From the NCBI RefSeq assembly GCF_900187295.1, contig NZ_LT906473.1:2232001-2296000 (forward strand): 64,000 nucleotides of DNA, written 5' to 3'. Shown here in pieces: positions 44,672 to 53,520 of the stretch. The position numbers and the translations under genes were made by a program. Each line of letters begins with the position of its first letter. Position 1 is the first letter of the stretch. The notes below the pieces were generated by a model that was not told the DNA's origin, ran no database searches, and saw nothing but the letters and a program-made list of their open reading frames with translations. This DNA comes from Corynebacterium cystitidis (lineage in GTDB: Bacteria; Actinomycetota; Actinomycetes; Mycobacteriales; Mycobacteriaceae).

Positions 44672-45262
44672 GTGACAAGTGACAATCCTGAACGTACCAG
44701 TTCCACAGATTCCGAAATGGCCGGGAATTCGCGTGGGAATTCTTTCCCTATTCGACACGGAGGGAACCTGGACGATGGACGCGATTCGCAAACTGATGCC
44801 TCCACCGAAGCTGGAAGGGAATTTGAACGAGACCCTGTTGAGGGCTTCGATCTCGATAAAGCCCGCCAAGATCCCGTCCTCCTCGCAAAAATAAGTGCGT
44901 ATCTTCAGGAGAACCATCTTCACTTACCGGTATTAACTCCAGATCAAGCCACCATGGCGAAAATGCGTGAGGAGACCCCTGAATTATATGAGTTCTACAT
45001 TGACTCTATGAAAAAAGGGGTGCAAGCAGATTATATCCAGCGCACGTACCCATACACAGAGCCACTTAAGAATGCTAACGCAGGCCGGAGGTATGGTTTG
45101 GTTGCAGTCATCGGTGTCTTAATAATTGCTGGATACGCCCTATATCTAGACCATCCGTGGTTCGCAGGGGTGATTACAGCCATCGACATCATTGGACTCG
45201 CAGCTATATTTAGCAATTCGCCCCGATCATCGGAAAAACCGAAAAACACTGGCGAATCCTAG
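44672..45262 (+). CDS. Membrane protein, possibly DUF2335-like, between IS630 remnants
   Basis: About 196 residues starting at GTG 44672 behind GAAAGGAAAAGG. The first 120 residues are polar and acidic (Asp/Glu/Arg-rich). A central helix region (TMAKMREETPELYEFYIDSM) is followed by two membrane helices (about 142-160 and 164-182) and a basic tail. The helix-then-two-TM plan is like DUF2335 proteins, which is a tentative call. It lies between two ends of a decayed IS630 element in consistent orientation, so it probably arrived in or was captured by that element. Confidence 0.6.
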   Translation: MTSDNPERTSSTDSEMAGNSRGNSFPIRHGGNLDDGRDSQTDASTEAGREFERDPVEGFDLDKARQDPVLLAKISAYLQENHLHLPVLTPDQATMAKMREETPELYEFYIDSMKKGVQADYIQRTYPYTEPLKNANAGRRYGLVAVIGVLIIAGYALYLDHPWFAGVITAIDIIGLAAIFSNSPRSSEKPKNTGES

Positions 45263-45344
45263 CACGAACCAACCTTATTGTCCTTTGCCGTCAACCTGCA
45301 GGGAGGGAGTCCAGGTTACACCGTGACCACCACCGCCACGCTAT

Positions 45345-45492
45345 CTTTCACCACCTCATAACGCCACCGTTCTCTCCCCTTTAACTTGGGTAGCAGACGC
45401 AGAAACCATCCTGAAGAAAATAGCCCACACAGGCACCACTTTTGAGTCCAGCACGAAACAGAAACTCAACTAAAGGACATTAAACTAGCTAC
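45345..45492 (+). mobile_element. IS630-family remnant, right end
   Basis: In one frame it reads TWVADAETILKKIAHTG then TTFESSTKQKLN and stop, against TWVKDAETILATINRAR and TTLESTTNQKHN at the end of the intact IS630 transposase (51362-52462). The bases after the stop (AAAGGACATTAAACTAG) match the intact right end AAAGGACTCTACACTAG. The rest of 45263-45495 holds nothing else. Confidence 0.75.
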
Positions 45493-45495
45493 GCC

Positions 45496-46731
45496 TTATG
45501 CTGATTCGTCTGGCTCGTCCGGCTCGTCCGGGTAGGCAGAGCTGGCGGGTGGAACAGTACGAGCCACCAACACTGCCACCACGCCAGCAATCAACAACGC
45601 CACAGCAATCGCCCACCAAGCGCGCGAGCTCGATGGGTCGTCGTAAAGCGGGCCCACCGCGGTCGCCGCAATCAGCACAGCCAACCCGCCGAAAGAGTTC
45701 AGCACTCCAAAATACGTACCCAAGCGACGCTCCCGCGCCAGCACACCAACCAGGTCCCGCGAGACGGGCACAGCCAGCATCTGCCCCACGCTGAGCGTAA
45801 CGACGAACACCACAGCCACCGCCAGGCTGTCCCACCAATTCGTCACCGCCACCCACACAAACGCGGCGGCCTGAATGGCAAACCCCACCCCGATCGCGCG
45901 GCTGCGGCCCATGCGCGCCGCCACACCATTCAATGGCATTTGGCCAAACACACTGACAACCGAGGCGATGATAAACATGGAGCCAAGCGCCGCCTGCGAG
46001 CCGGAGGCCCGCTCCACTTCCACCGGAAGCCCCTGGTACAGCTGGTTATAGCCCACCAAATACACCGAATAGGCCACAGCGAAAATAACAAACTTCTTGT
46101 TTGAAAACACCTCCCTAAAACCAGTCAGCGCGGACTGGCGCGTGGGTGTCTCAATAGCTGGTGTGATCAGCAGATGCAGCACAAAAATGATGCCAAAAAG
46201 TGCCGCACCACTATAGGCAACTAGTTGGAACCCCAACGGAATTAGCACGGTGCCTAACACTGGCCCAACCAGTTCCCCGATGCGGGAAAACCAGGCGTCC
46301 ATAGCAAACAGATCCTGGCGGCTGACCCCCTCCAGACGGACACCATAAAACGCCAAGGCAGTATCCATCGCGGGAGAAAACAGAGCTGCCCCAAACCCGA
46401 TGAAGATAACAGCAACGATCAACTCCGGCAGCGACGTCGAGTAGCCAGCCAACGCGAAACCGGCAATGCGGATGGCGATACCGGTAAGCAAGACAGGGCG
46501 GATACCCCACCAGTCCGCCAGTGCCCCGCCGACGAAAAACATGCCCTGCTGAGAAAATGTGCGCAACCCCAGCACAAAACCCACCATGGCGGCCGAAGCG
46601 GCCAACGAGTCCGTCATATACAGAGCAAGAAACGGCACAACCAGGTAGAACCCGATATTAAACAGCATCTGGGTGACCAACAGCAACTGCACCGTGGCAG
46701 GCAAATTCACCCATTGTCGAAGAGCATGCAT
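45496..46731 (-). CDS. MFS transporter
   Basis: About 411 residues with 12 membrane helices. I start it at ATG 46731 (MHALRQWVNLPATVQLL) because GGAG lies five bases upstream; the frame open to 46806 gives an unlikely polar extension. The loop after helix 2 has GGALADWWGIRPVLL in the A-like motif position. Drug or metabolite export is the usual role of such MDR-type MFS proteins; the substrate is unknown. The tail is a short tandem repeat encoding PDEPDEPDES. Its stop lies directly beside the IS630 right-end remnant. Confidence 0.85.
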   Translation of the reverse strand: MHALRQWVNLPATVQLLLVTQMLFNIGFYLVVPFLALYMTDSLAASAAMVGFVLGLRTFSQQGMFFVGGALADWWGIRPVLLTGIAIRIAGFALAGYSTSLPELIVAVIFIGFGAALFSPAMDTALAFYGVRLEGVSRQDLFAMDAWFSRIGELVGPVLGTVLIPLGFQLVAYSGAALFGIIFVLHLLITPAIETPTRQSALTGFREVFSNKKFVIFAVAYSVYLVGYNQLYQGLPVEVERASGSQAALGSMFIIASVVSVFGQMPLNGVAARMGRSRAIGVGFAIQAAAFVWVAVTNWWDSLAVAVVFVVTLSVGQMLAVPVSRDLVGVLARERRLGTYFGVLNSFGGLAVLIAATAVGPLYDDPSSSRAWWAIAVALLIAGVVAVLVARTVPPASSAYPDEPDEPDESA

Positions 46732-46812
46732 TGTACTCCGCAGCCTAGCAGATTCGCAGGTGAGGGGTTTAGAGTTACCTACCCCCTCCTGAACCGGGTT
46801 ACTCAAACCTGC

Positions 46813-48255
46813 CTATTTCACCCGGCTAGACTCTTCTTGTTCACACGTATCATCGCCGCCAGATTCCGTGTCTACCGCCCCTTCCACAGGGACATTCGAG
46901 GGAGAAATCACTACCGGTGCATGACCTTGGCCATTTTGTTCCCTGCCTAAAATGATAGGTGCTTCGCTAGCGGCTTTTAACCAGGTAAAATAGCCGATAA
47001 AGTACCTGATCTTGCACAATAGAACAGGCCAGCCTATAGCTGGTCCAAGCATGAGGTACGTACTTCCTCGCTGAGAATAGACTGCACGCGCGACAGAGAC
47101 TTTTCCTTCGGTATCACTCTTGAGCTTGAGTGATAGTGATGCGTCGTCTAGATCACCGTCGAGGACTTTAAGGAAAACTTTCGTATTGACTTTAACTCCA
47201 ACGGGGTGTGAACTAATTGACATTAGCCCCTTGAGGCGGTCAACCTCGAAAAACCGCTGATCACCAGCAAAATACGATATAACCCCGTCATTCTCCTGCT
47301 GGTAGCGCACGGATTTTCCATCGGTCCGGTCGATGGACGTTGTGACAACGGCAGTGACCATTGCGGCAAAAAGAAGCCATACCTGCGATAAAAGTACCCC
47401 GATGACAGATGTCTGTGGCGGCAGAAACACTCCAAGACCTGTCAACAAACTAGAAACTATGATCACAAATAAGAGTTTCCAGAATTCATTCGACGCATCA
47501 ATAAGCACCCGTTGGTGTTTTCTTTTTCCTACTCTCAAGAAGAACCAGCAAGCGGAGAGGACAGCCATCAGCAAGGAAAACGTTAAATTCAATCCGACTA
47601 ATCGCTCCTGCGGAACCATAGCTTCCAAGCCGATCTGTAAAACTGGGCCAAAATTTAAAATGAGTGCTGCCAGGATTGCTGACACGTAAGGAACAATAAC
47701 TCGCTGGTATATTTCGGACCTTTTCCGGAACTTCTCAACTTGATCGTTATGCCATCGTATTTTTTCCCTTGTCGACCCCTGCGCTTGCCGTGGATGCAAT
47801 TTCAGTTGCCACACCACGATGATAAAAAATGATGTTACCCACAAAAAGTGACCAAGAACGGCACTCTTTTTCTGCCCCAACATGTCACAGTAACCAATCT
47901 GCCATCTCAGAAATTCAACAGCAAGCAACGTACCAAGCAGAACTACGGTGGTCCGAGCCGGGGGCAGATGGCGCGCAGGAATGCACCAATGTGCCAGTAG
48001 TGCTACTCCAACCGTGATTACTGCCAAGGTAAATATTGCTGAAACATGAGCGGGCTTAAGTCGACTCGCATCTTCAGAAACTCGAAACCACACCAAATCC
48101 AGAAGAGGAAAACCATTCAGGACGCTAATTAAGCAGACCAAAGTAAAAAAGCTAAATCTCGCAGCGAATCCTCCTAGCCGTGACTGCCACCAGTCGGTCG
48201 GCTCTTCATCACGCACTGTTGGAGATTTGGATTGAGTCTTCTGTGTTTGTTCCAT
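46813..48255 (-). CDS. Large multi-pass membrane protein, unknown
   Basis: Protein of 480 residues. About ten hydrophobic segments fill residues 32-335 (for example FSFFTLVCLISVLNGFPLL, HVSAIFTLAVITVGVALLAH), with a charged loop near 155-180. Residues 340-425 form a soluble region (FFEVDRLKGLMSISSHPVG), then an amphipathic segment and an acidic tail. No family is recognised. It starts with ATG after a region containing a 10-bp inverted repeat. The base composition is slightly AT-richer than its neighbours, consistent with an accessory gene. Confidence 0.7.
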   Translation of the reverse strand: MEQTQKTQSKSPTVRDEEPTDWWQSRLGGFAARFSFFTLVCLISVLNGFPLLDLVWFRVSEDASRLKPAHVSAIFTLAVITVGVALLAHWCIPARHLPPARTTVVLLGTLLAVEFLRWQIGYCDMLGQKKSAVLGHFLWVTSFFIIVVWQLKLHPRQAQGSTREKIRWHNDQVEKFRKRSEIYQRVIVPYVSAILAALILNFGPVLQIGLEAMVPQERLVGLNLTFSLLMAVLSACWFFLRVGKRKHQRVLIDASNEFWKLLFVIIVSSLLTGLGVFLPPQTSVIGVLLSQVWLLFAAMVTAVVTTSIDRTDGKSVRYQQENDGVISYFAGDQRFFEVDRLKGLMSISSHPVGVKVNTKVFLKVLDGDLDDASLSLKLKSDTEGKVSVARAVYSQRGSTYLMLGPAIGWPVLLCKIRYFIGYFTWLKAASEAPIILGREQNGQGHAPVVISPSNVPVEGAVDTESGGDDTCEQEESSRVK

Positions 48256-48321
48256 GGGATGAGTTTCAAGCTCCGCTCATTCACAGTCAAGACCCTCTTC
48301 ACGGTCCTTGAGGAAAGCAAA

Positions 48322-48368
48322 CCCCTCCACAGCCAGTCCGCTGAACGGGTGACTTATGTGTGGAGGGG
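48322..48368. promoter_or_regulatory. CCCCTCCACA/TGTGGAGGGG inverted repeat
   Basis: Ten-base exact arms with a 27-base loop lie in the 179-base gap between the Fic gene and the membrane gene. A third copy of TGTGGAGGGG occurs in the Fic 3' end near 48470. It could be a terminator for fic or an operator for the membrane gene. Confidence 0.4.
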
Positions 48369-48434
48369 AATACAATGGCCAATCTAGTCCAAAAACTGTG
48401 GATCCACTAGTTATTTCCCGGGAGAAGACTTGAG

Positions 48435-49703
48435 CTATCCGCTTGGAGGCTGCGGTACCGCCCTGCCCTGTGGAGGGGAGACAGCGGTATCAAACTGGGT
48501 ACTTGCCATGCGCCGATCGGCCCAAGTCAAAACGTCAATGAGGTCACTGGCAACGTACGCTGTCGCCCTTTTACCAATAGAGCGTTTACGAACAATTCCC
48601 GCTGATTCAAGAGCCTGGAGCGCCGAACCTGCCGCTACCCCACTGACACCCAGGGCTTTTGCCACAAACGGCGCATCTACCGCAGGCATTGCTGGTAGGT
48701 AATCAATTAACCGGTACTCGGTCGAATCGATACGAAGCTTCCGCTTCCCCCGCCCCTCCCGGAATGTATTAATTTCCTCAATCCAGCGCTGTTTGATAGA
48801 CGTAACCTCGGTGGAGATCTCCTCAGACAAGACGATGGCCTGTTCGACAGCGTCGAAAAATACCGTCAACCACTCTTCTACTCCGCCGCTGCCCTCTTCC
48901 CGGTAAGCCGTCAGCCCACGAACATAACGATCAGACCAAGTACCAAGCACCAGACTGACTGGCAACGATGGAGAACGCAGAAGCCCTCGACGAATAAGGA
49001 TCAGCTGGATCAGCGCCCTACCGATGCGTCCATTGCCATCCTCGAAGGGATGAATCGTTTCAAACTGGGCGTGTACAATTCCTGCCTGAATCAGCCCACC
49101 GTGTAACGCGCCCGAAGCATACTTCAACAAATCTGTCATGAGGTCGGCGACCTTATTAGCTGGTGGGGGAACAAAATCTGCATTGATTGGTGATGATCCA
49201 TCTCCACCAGTCCAGTTCTGAACCGCACGAAAACCAGCGCGGCTATCAAGCGCAAGTAGCCGGGTGTTCAACGCGATAATGTCATCCGGTTCTATGAACT
49301 CCTTATCCGCCAGAGCCGTTACGTGTTGTCGCAGAATAGTCACGTTACGTGCCACCAGCTGTGCAGGACGATTGCCCCCATTTGCAGTGTTTTGGCCTTT
49401 GAGCTCTTCGATCGCAACTTTATCCGCCGCTGGGGCGAGCCCCTCAATTCGGGACGAGGAGATCGCCTCAGATCTCATGAGGAAACGGAAGACACCCTCC
49501 ACCCCCACAGCACCTTCATTGTGGCGAAGCTGTATGAGCTTTCGTTCCAGATTCGCAGCACGGAGCGAAAGCGCCGTGGAAAAGGTGAATTTACTTTCCT
49601 CCAGAGGTTCTGGAACGTACGCTAAATATTGCCCACCTAGTCGCGCTTTCCTTCCAATACCAGGCCCGTCGCGGGGCACCCACTGTTGCTGTATGTGCGC
49701 CAC
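48435..49703 (-). CDS. Fic-domain protein (AMPylator-type, class II layout)
   Basis: Protein of 422 residues. The Fic core HPFEDGNGRIGRALI holds the catalytic His and the nucleotide-binding loop. Upstream, EAISSSRIEGL supplies the (S/T)xxxE(G/N) inhibitory motif, so the protein is self-inhibited through an N-terminal helix. A C-terminal winged-helix region (about 335-400; GVSGVAAGSALQALESAGIV RKR across two blocks) suggests DNA binding or autoregulation. Such proteins transfer AMP to target proteins. Two TTAAC palindromes precede the gene. No partner antitoxin gene is adjacent. Confidence 0.88.
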   Translation of the reverse strand: MAHIQQQWVPRDGPGIGRKARLGGQYLAYVPEPLEESKFTFSTALSLRAANLERKLIQLRHNEGAVGVEGVFRFLMRSEAISSSRIEGLAPAADKVAIEELKGQNTANGGNRPAQLVARNVTILRQHVTALADKEFIEPDDIIALNTRLLALDSRAGFRAVQNWTGGDGSSPINADFVPPPANKVADLMTDLLKYASGALHGGLIQAGIVHAQFETIHPFEDGNGRIGRALIQLILIRRGLLRSPSLPVSLVLGTWSDRYVRGLTAYREEGSGGVEEWLTVFFDAVEQAIVLSEEISTEVTSIKQRWIEEINTFREGRGKRKLRIDSTEYRLIDYLPAMPAVDAPFVAKALGVSGVAAGSALQALESAGIVRKRSIGKRATAYVASDLIDVLTWADRRMASTQFDTAVSPPQGRAVPQPPSG

Positions 49704-49716
49704 GGCCCCTCCTTAG

Positions 49717-49775
49717 GGTTAAGGCTTAACCTTTGTCCACCAACACTCAAAGCTAAGTTTAACCGTTAAAGTTAG
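49717..49775. promoter_or_regulatory. Two TTAAC palindromes before fic
   Basis: GGTTAAG-G-CTTAACC (49717-49731) is a perfect 7-bp inverted repeat. CTAAGTTTAAC-C-GTTAAAGTTAG (49753-49775) matches at 10 of 11 arm positions. Both lie between the divergent fic and sugar-ATPase starts and share a GTTAA/TTAAC core. They may bind the winged-helix region of the Fic protein or another regulator. Confidence 0.5.
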
Positions 49776-49881
49776 TTTCCAGTTCGGCTGGTCCGCCAAG
49801 ATTGCCCTTGCCAGACAGACAATGGCATTCCGCCCAATAAACCACCTGCCTACCGCCTCATTCCTGCTAAAGTTTCGCTTC

Positions 49882-50931
49882 ATGGCAGCGATTACTTTCG
49901 ACCACGTCTCCATCACCTACCCCGGCGCGGATGAGCCGAGTGTGAAGGATTTTGATCTGCACATCAACGACGGCGAGTTCCTCGTGCTAGTGGGCCCTTC
50001 TGGCTGCGGGAAGTCGACCACGTTGCGGTCTGTGGCAGGCCTTGAGCCGACCAGCCACGGGCGTATACTTATCGACGATACCGACGTGACCAACCTGGAA
50101 CCGGGCGAGCGTGATGTGGCGATGGTGTTTCAAAACTACGCCCTGTACCCGCATTTGTCGGTGGCAAAAAATATGGGGTTTGCGCTGAAACTGGCCAAGC
50201 TGCCCCAGGCCGAGATTGATGCCAAGGTCAACGAGGCCGCCGAGTTGCTAGGCCTTACCGAGTTTTTGGACCGCAAGCCGAAAGACCTTTCGGGTGGCCA
50301 ACGTCAGCGCGTAGCAATGGGCAGGGCGATTGTGCGCGAACCGAAAGTCTTCCTCATGGATGAGCCGCTGTCGAATCTTGATGCGAAATTGCGTGTGCAA
50401 ACCCGCGCCGAGCTTGCCGCCCTGCAGCGTCGTTTGCACACCACCACGGTGTACGTCACCCACGATCAGGTGGAGGCCATGACCATGGGCGACCGCGTCG
50501 CCGTGCTAAACCATGGTGAGCTCCAGCAGGTCGCCCCACCAAAGGAGCTGTATAACGAGCCGGTCAACGAGTTCGTCGCCGGGTTTATTGGCTCGCCCGC
50601 TATGAACATTTTCGACGACCCGGCCAACCCATCCGTTCGCATCGGGGTCCGGCCTGAGGCGATGGAGTTGCTTATCGACGATTCCCCCGCCGGGACTGGC
50701 AGCGCATCGGAAACTGCCCGCCCGGGTTGGTCCACCCGCACGGGCACAGTGGAGCTGGTGGAGGAGCTGGGCTCTGAGGCTTATGTGTATGTCACCTCCG
50801 AGGGTGTCCGCTATGTTGCGAAGGTGCCACAGGGCCACGTCCCACGGATGGGCGAGACCGCGACAGTGGCCTTTGACAGCACTCAAGCCCACCGGTTCTC
50901 CAAGCAGACGGGTCAACGTATCGTCGTTTAG
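49882..50931 (+). CDS. Sugar ABC importer ATPase (MsmK/MusK type)
   Basis: About 349 residues from ATG 49882 (MAAITFDHVSITYPGADEP). It has Walker A LVGPSGCGKSTTL, signature DLSGGQRQRVAMG, Walker B VFLMDEPLSNLDAKL and VTHDQVEAMTMGD. A C-terminal regulatory TOBE/OB region is present (VRIGVRPEAMELLIDD). It is the ATPase type shared by CUT1 sugar importers. The binding protein and permeases of such an importer follow at 57813-61129; in C. glutamicum the maltose system musK...musEFG has a comparable order. Here an accessory block of about 5.7 kb lies between. Confidence 0.88.
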   Translation: MAAITFDHVSITYPGADEPSVKDFDLHINDGEFLVLVGPSGCGKSTTLRSVAGLEPTSHGRILIDDTDVTNLEPGERDVAMVFQNYALYPHLSVAKNMGFALKLAKLPQAEIDAKVNEAAELLGLTEFLDRKPKDLSGGQRQRVAMGRAIVREPKVFLMDEPLSNLDAKLRVQTRAELAALQRRLHTTTVYVTHDQVEAMTMGDRVAVLNHGELQQVAPPKELYNEPVNEFVAGFIGSPAMNIFDDPANPSVRIGVRPEAMELLIDDSPAGTGSASETARPGWSTRTGTVELVEELGSEAYVYVTSEGVRYVAKVPQGHVPRMGETATVAFDSTQAHRFSKQTGQRIVV

Positions 50932-51090
50932 CGCTTGCTGCTCATTGCTCGGCTGATGGTCCACCTCCCGAGCACTCATACAGAATGACTCGTATGTAAC
51001 GGGACAACGGTTGCGTCCGACCTACGGTTCGACCGCACTGGCACCGAGTGTCCACAGCACAGCGCTTCACCTGGAGAAAGGAGAAAGCGA

Positions 51091-51342
51091 ATGGCATTGA
51101 CTTCGTCGCTATCCGAAGAGCCGTTGGCAGACACGGCGGCTCTCACGTCAGCGCTAGTGATGGGAACATGGAACGGATTTGCTGACGATGTAGCAGACCA
51201 GCGTCTCGACGGCCTTCACCTCCACTGCTGCGAAGATCAGAGTTCCGCTCCCGTTGTTGCAGTCGAGCATCAAGTCCAATGGATACTGAACGCCTCCTCC
51301 GTCGGAAGCTCGACATCTTCCTCCGACCTTCGAGACAAGTGA
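51091..51342 (+). CDS. Small ORF of unknown status before IS630 element
   Basis: Frame of 83 codons with a strong GGAGAAAGGAG upstream, encoding MALTSSLSEEPLADTAALTS and a Cys pair HLHCCED. No family is recognised. It ends eight bases before the IS630 element. The opposite strand here carries the end of another small frame cut by that element, so only one of the two is likely real. The rest of 50932-51349 shows nothing else. Confidence 0.3.
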   Translation: MALTSSLSEEPLADTAALTSALVMGTWNGFADDVADQRLDGLHLHCCEDQSSAPVVAVEHQVQWILNASSVGSSTSSSDLRDK

Positions 51343-51349
51343 GGTGCTA

Positions 51350-52507
51350 GTGTAGAGTCCTTTAATTGTGTTTCTGGTTAGTGGTGGATTCAAGGGTGGT
51401 GCGTGCGCGGTTGATTGTGGCCAGGATGGTTTCTGCGTCTTTAACCCAGGTAAAAGGTGTGGGGTTTATGTTCCGGTGGTTGATCCAGTCCATGATCTTG
51501 TGTTCGAGGTCGGCTACCGAGTGGAAGGCTTGATTGCGGATGACTTTGTCGGTCAGGATGCCGAAGAATCGTTCGACCTGGTTAAGCCATGATGAGGAGG
51601 TGGGAGTGAAGTGGAAGATAAACCGTGGATGTTTATCGAGCCAGGCTTTGATGTTGGAGTGTTTGTGAGTGGCGTAGTTATCTAACACGATATGAACACC
51701 GAGTTCGTCTGGCACTGTGGCATCAATCTGGCGGAGGAAGGTGAGAAATTCCTGGTTACGGTGTCGTTTGGTGGTTCGCGCGATCACTTTTCCGGTGGCG
51801 GTATCTAGTGCTGCAAACAGGGTGGAGGTGCCATGTCGTTTGTAGTCATGGGTCATTGTTCCTGCACGTCCCGGTTTTAATGGTAGTGATGGTTGTGTGC
51901 GATCTAAGGCTTGGATAGAGGATTTTTCATCCACACACAACACGACAGCTTTCTCCAGGGGATTAAGATAAAGACCTACGATATCGACGAGTTTCTCAGT
52001 AAACTCCGGGTCATTCGACAGTTTAAATATATCCGTACGATGCGGTGCAATACCTAAGGATTTCCAGATCTTGGCTACTGTTGACTTACTCATCCCGCAG
52101 GCAGCGGCCATGGTTCGTGCACTCCACCGGTTATCACCACCCGGTGGTTCTGAGTTAAACAGCATCTCCAGCATGGAGATATAGTCCTCGTTACTATAGG
52201 TCGGTTTCCGTCCCCGGCCAGGTGCTACCGCACCGAAGTTATCTAAACCGTGCTGCTGGAAATGCCGACGCCACGCCCTAACAGTGACCGCCGAAACATC
52301 ACACCGCCTGGCAATCTCAAGATTAGCCACCCCATCACAGGCAGCAAGCAAGGCTTTAGCACGAATCACCTCCCGATACGGACGAGACGGAGATGACGCG
52401 ATTTCTTCTAAACCCTGACGTTGCTGTTCAGTAACCTCAAGCGCGGCAGCAGCATGTGACATACACCAAAACTACCACACCACAAACCTATTTACAGGAC
52501 CCTACAC
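51350..52507 (-). mobile_element. Complete IS630-family element (1158 bp)
   Basis: Ends GTGTAGAGTCCT (left) and GTGTAGGGTCCT (right, read inward) flanked by TA on both sides (51348-51349 and 52508-52509), the TA duplication characteristic of IS630/Tc1. It contains one intact transposase. Diverged end fragments of a relative lie at 44456-44510 and 45345-45492. Confidence 0.92.
51362..52462 (-). CDS. IS630-family transposase
   Basis: Protein of 366 residues. An N-terminal HTH pair (about 45-135; ISMLEMLFNSEPPGGDN is the linker) is followed by a DDE domain with Asp in VLCVDEKSSIQAL, Asp in HIVLDNYATHKH and Glu in SSWLNQVERFFG. It is intact, so the element may be active. Confidence 0.93.
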   Translation of the reverse strand: MSHAAAALEVTEQQRQGLEEIASSPSRPYREVIRAKALLAACDGVANLEIARRCDVSAVTVRAWRRHFQQHGLDNFGAVAPGRGRKPTYSNEDYISMLEMLFNSEPPGGDNRWSARTMAAACGMSKSTVAKIWKSLGIAPHRTDIFKLSNDPEFTEKLVDIVGLYLNPLEKAVVLCVDEKSSIQALDRTQPSLPLKPGRAGTMTHDYKRHGTSTLFAALDTATGKVIARTTKRHRNQEFLTFLRQIDATVPDELGVHIVLDNYATHKHSNIKAWLDKHPRFIFHFTPTSSSWLNQVERFFGILTDKVIRNQAFHSVADLEHKIMDWINHRNINPTPFTWVKDAETILATINRARTTLESTTNQKHN

Positions 52508-52509
52508 TA

Positions 52510-52624
52510 GTGACCGAACGCCATCGGGTTTCTCAACCCCTTTGCCAACGGCGACGAAGATCTTGCTGTGCTCATCAATGATCCGCTGGATTTCCGAAAA
52601 TTCACTGGTTTCGATTGCTGTCAC
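52510..52624 (-). pseudogene. Small ORF interrupted by the IS630 element
   Basis: GTG at 52624 behind GAGGAACG opens MTAIETSEFSEIQRIIDEHS. Removing the IS and one TA copy joins it to LAPHLSRRSEEDVELPTEEA and on to a TGA at 51270-51272, 64 codons in total. It starts eight bases after the stop of the frame at 52632-52961. The family is unknown. Confidence 0.35.
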
Positions 52625-52631
52625 CCGTTCC

Positions 52632-52961
52632 TCAATAGTAATCGAGTACCTGTGGCTTGCGGAGGACCAGGTTGAAAAGCGCCGAAGTCTCTGATGATGC
52701 GCGATACACTCTCGCGACCGCCGCGTCCCTAATCTTTTCTGGAACTGCAGAGCCTGCGAGAGGTTTACATGAAAGCTGACGCAATGTGTTGACTAGCCAT
52801 GTGTTGACTAGCCATGTGTTGACTAGCCAAGGCCGGTCATTGAGCCCTGCCTCTACGATGACACCAACAACGTCAGGGGTGCTGTAAGCGTGAACGGGCA
52901 AAACTCGACCTAGGTCGTGTCTGATAATGATGTGGTTCGGTGACTTAGAAGCTGAGCGCAT
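52632..52961 (-). CDS. Unknown ORF with in-frame 15-bp tandem repeat
   Basis: Frame of 109 codons; it reads HDLGRVLPVHAYSTPDVVGV, then a threefold LVNTW repeat and RVYRASSETSALFNLVL. I do not recognise it. The repeat (52784-52828) expands the protein by five residues per unit, which suggests an unselected or variable locus. It could be a remnant. Confidence 0.3.
   Translation of the reverse strand: MRSASKSPNHIIIRHDLGRVLPVHAYSTPDVVGVIVEAGLNDRPWLVNTWLVNTWLVNTLRQLSCKPLAGSAVPEKIRDAAVARVYRASSETSALFNLVLRKPQVLDYY
52784..52828. repeat. Three tandem copies of a 15-bp unit
   Basis: ATGTGTTGACTAGCC occurs three times head to tail. The unit length keeps the surrounding reading frame open. Confidence 0.85.
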
Positions 52962-52997
52962 GCCTCGGTTTCAGGTGCTTTCCGTACTCTGTGGGAT

Positions 52998-53189
52998 TTG
53001 ATCGCTGATCTCCTCACCTGGGACACCGTCCTGGCCCGCCTGAGCAGCCACGCTGACGCTACCGGCCTGCCCGACTTCTCACAGTCGGTGGTCTCCACGA
53101 TCGCGCGGGCTCACCTGCACGCTACAGACATCACGCGGTTAGAAAAGGGATTCATCGAAGTATACGAATCCGGACGTCGAGCCATCTGA
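52998..53189 (+). pseudogene. Short plus-strand frame, probable gene remnant
   Basis: A 63-codon frame (TTG start) with protein-like composition: TWDTVLARLSSHADATGL, then ITRLEKGFIEVYESGRR. It has no ribosome-binding site and ends just before the IS5-like remnant. It may be the end of a transposon-borne gene; the family is not recognised. Confidence 0.25.
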
Positions 53190-53194
53190 CCACA

Positions 53195-53520
53195 CATTTG
53201 GCCGGTCCTGGGTTGAGCTGTCGACAACAACGCACCAGCTCGTCGACGGTCACGGCCTGCTGGTTGTGACCATGTGAACCGCCGGCCAAGACCGTGACTT
53301 TCTGATGCTCATCGGCTCATGGACCAGCTGTGGGTCCAGCGTCCCGGCTCCGGCACCGCGCGTACCCGGCCGACAGTGCTGCTGCGTGATAAGGCATACT
53401 CTTTGCAGGCCAATCGCGCGCATCAGCGCAGTCACCGGAGCGACGCCGTCATCCCCGAGCCGAAAGACCAGCAGGGCTTTCGCAAGTTCCCGGGATGCGG
53501 CTCTCTGCGTATCGGCACCT
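53195..53520 (+). pseudogene. IS5-like transposase remnant, frameshifted
   Basis: Pieces in more than one frame read WVELSTTTHQLVDGHGLLVV, then DQLWVQRPGSGTARTRP, LLRDKAYSLQANRAHQ and VIPEPKDQQGF. This is the order typical of IS5/IS427-type transposases (K/T-x-H-AVD-HGRP, then LADKAYSS-RANR, then IPE--DQ). Stops and frame changes show that it is dead. It runs into the 3' end of the MFS gene on the other strand. Confidence 0.6.

Noticed and set aside
52784..52828. Tandem 15-bp repeats as CRISPR or origin iterons
   Set aside because: Head-to-tail without spacers, only three copies, in frame within an ORF.
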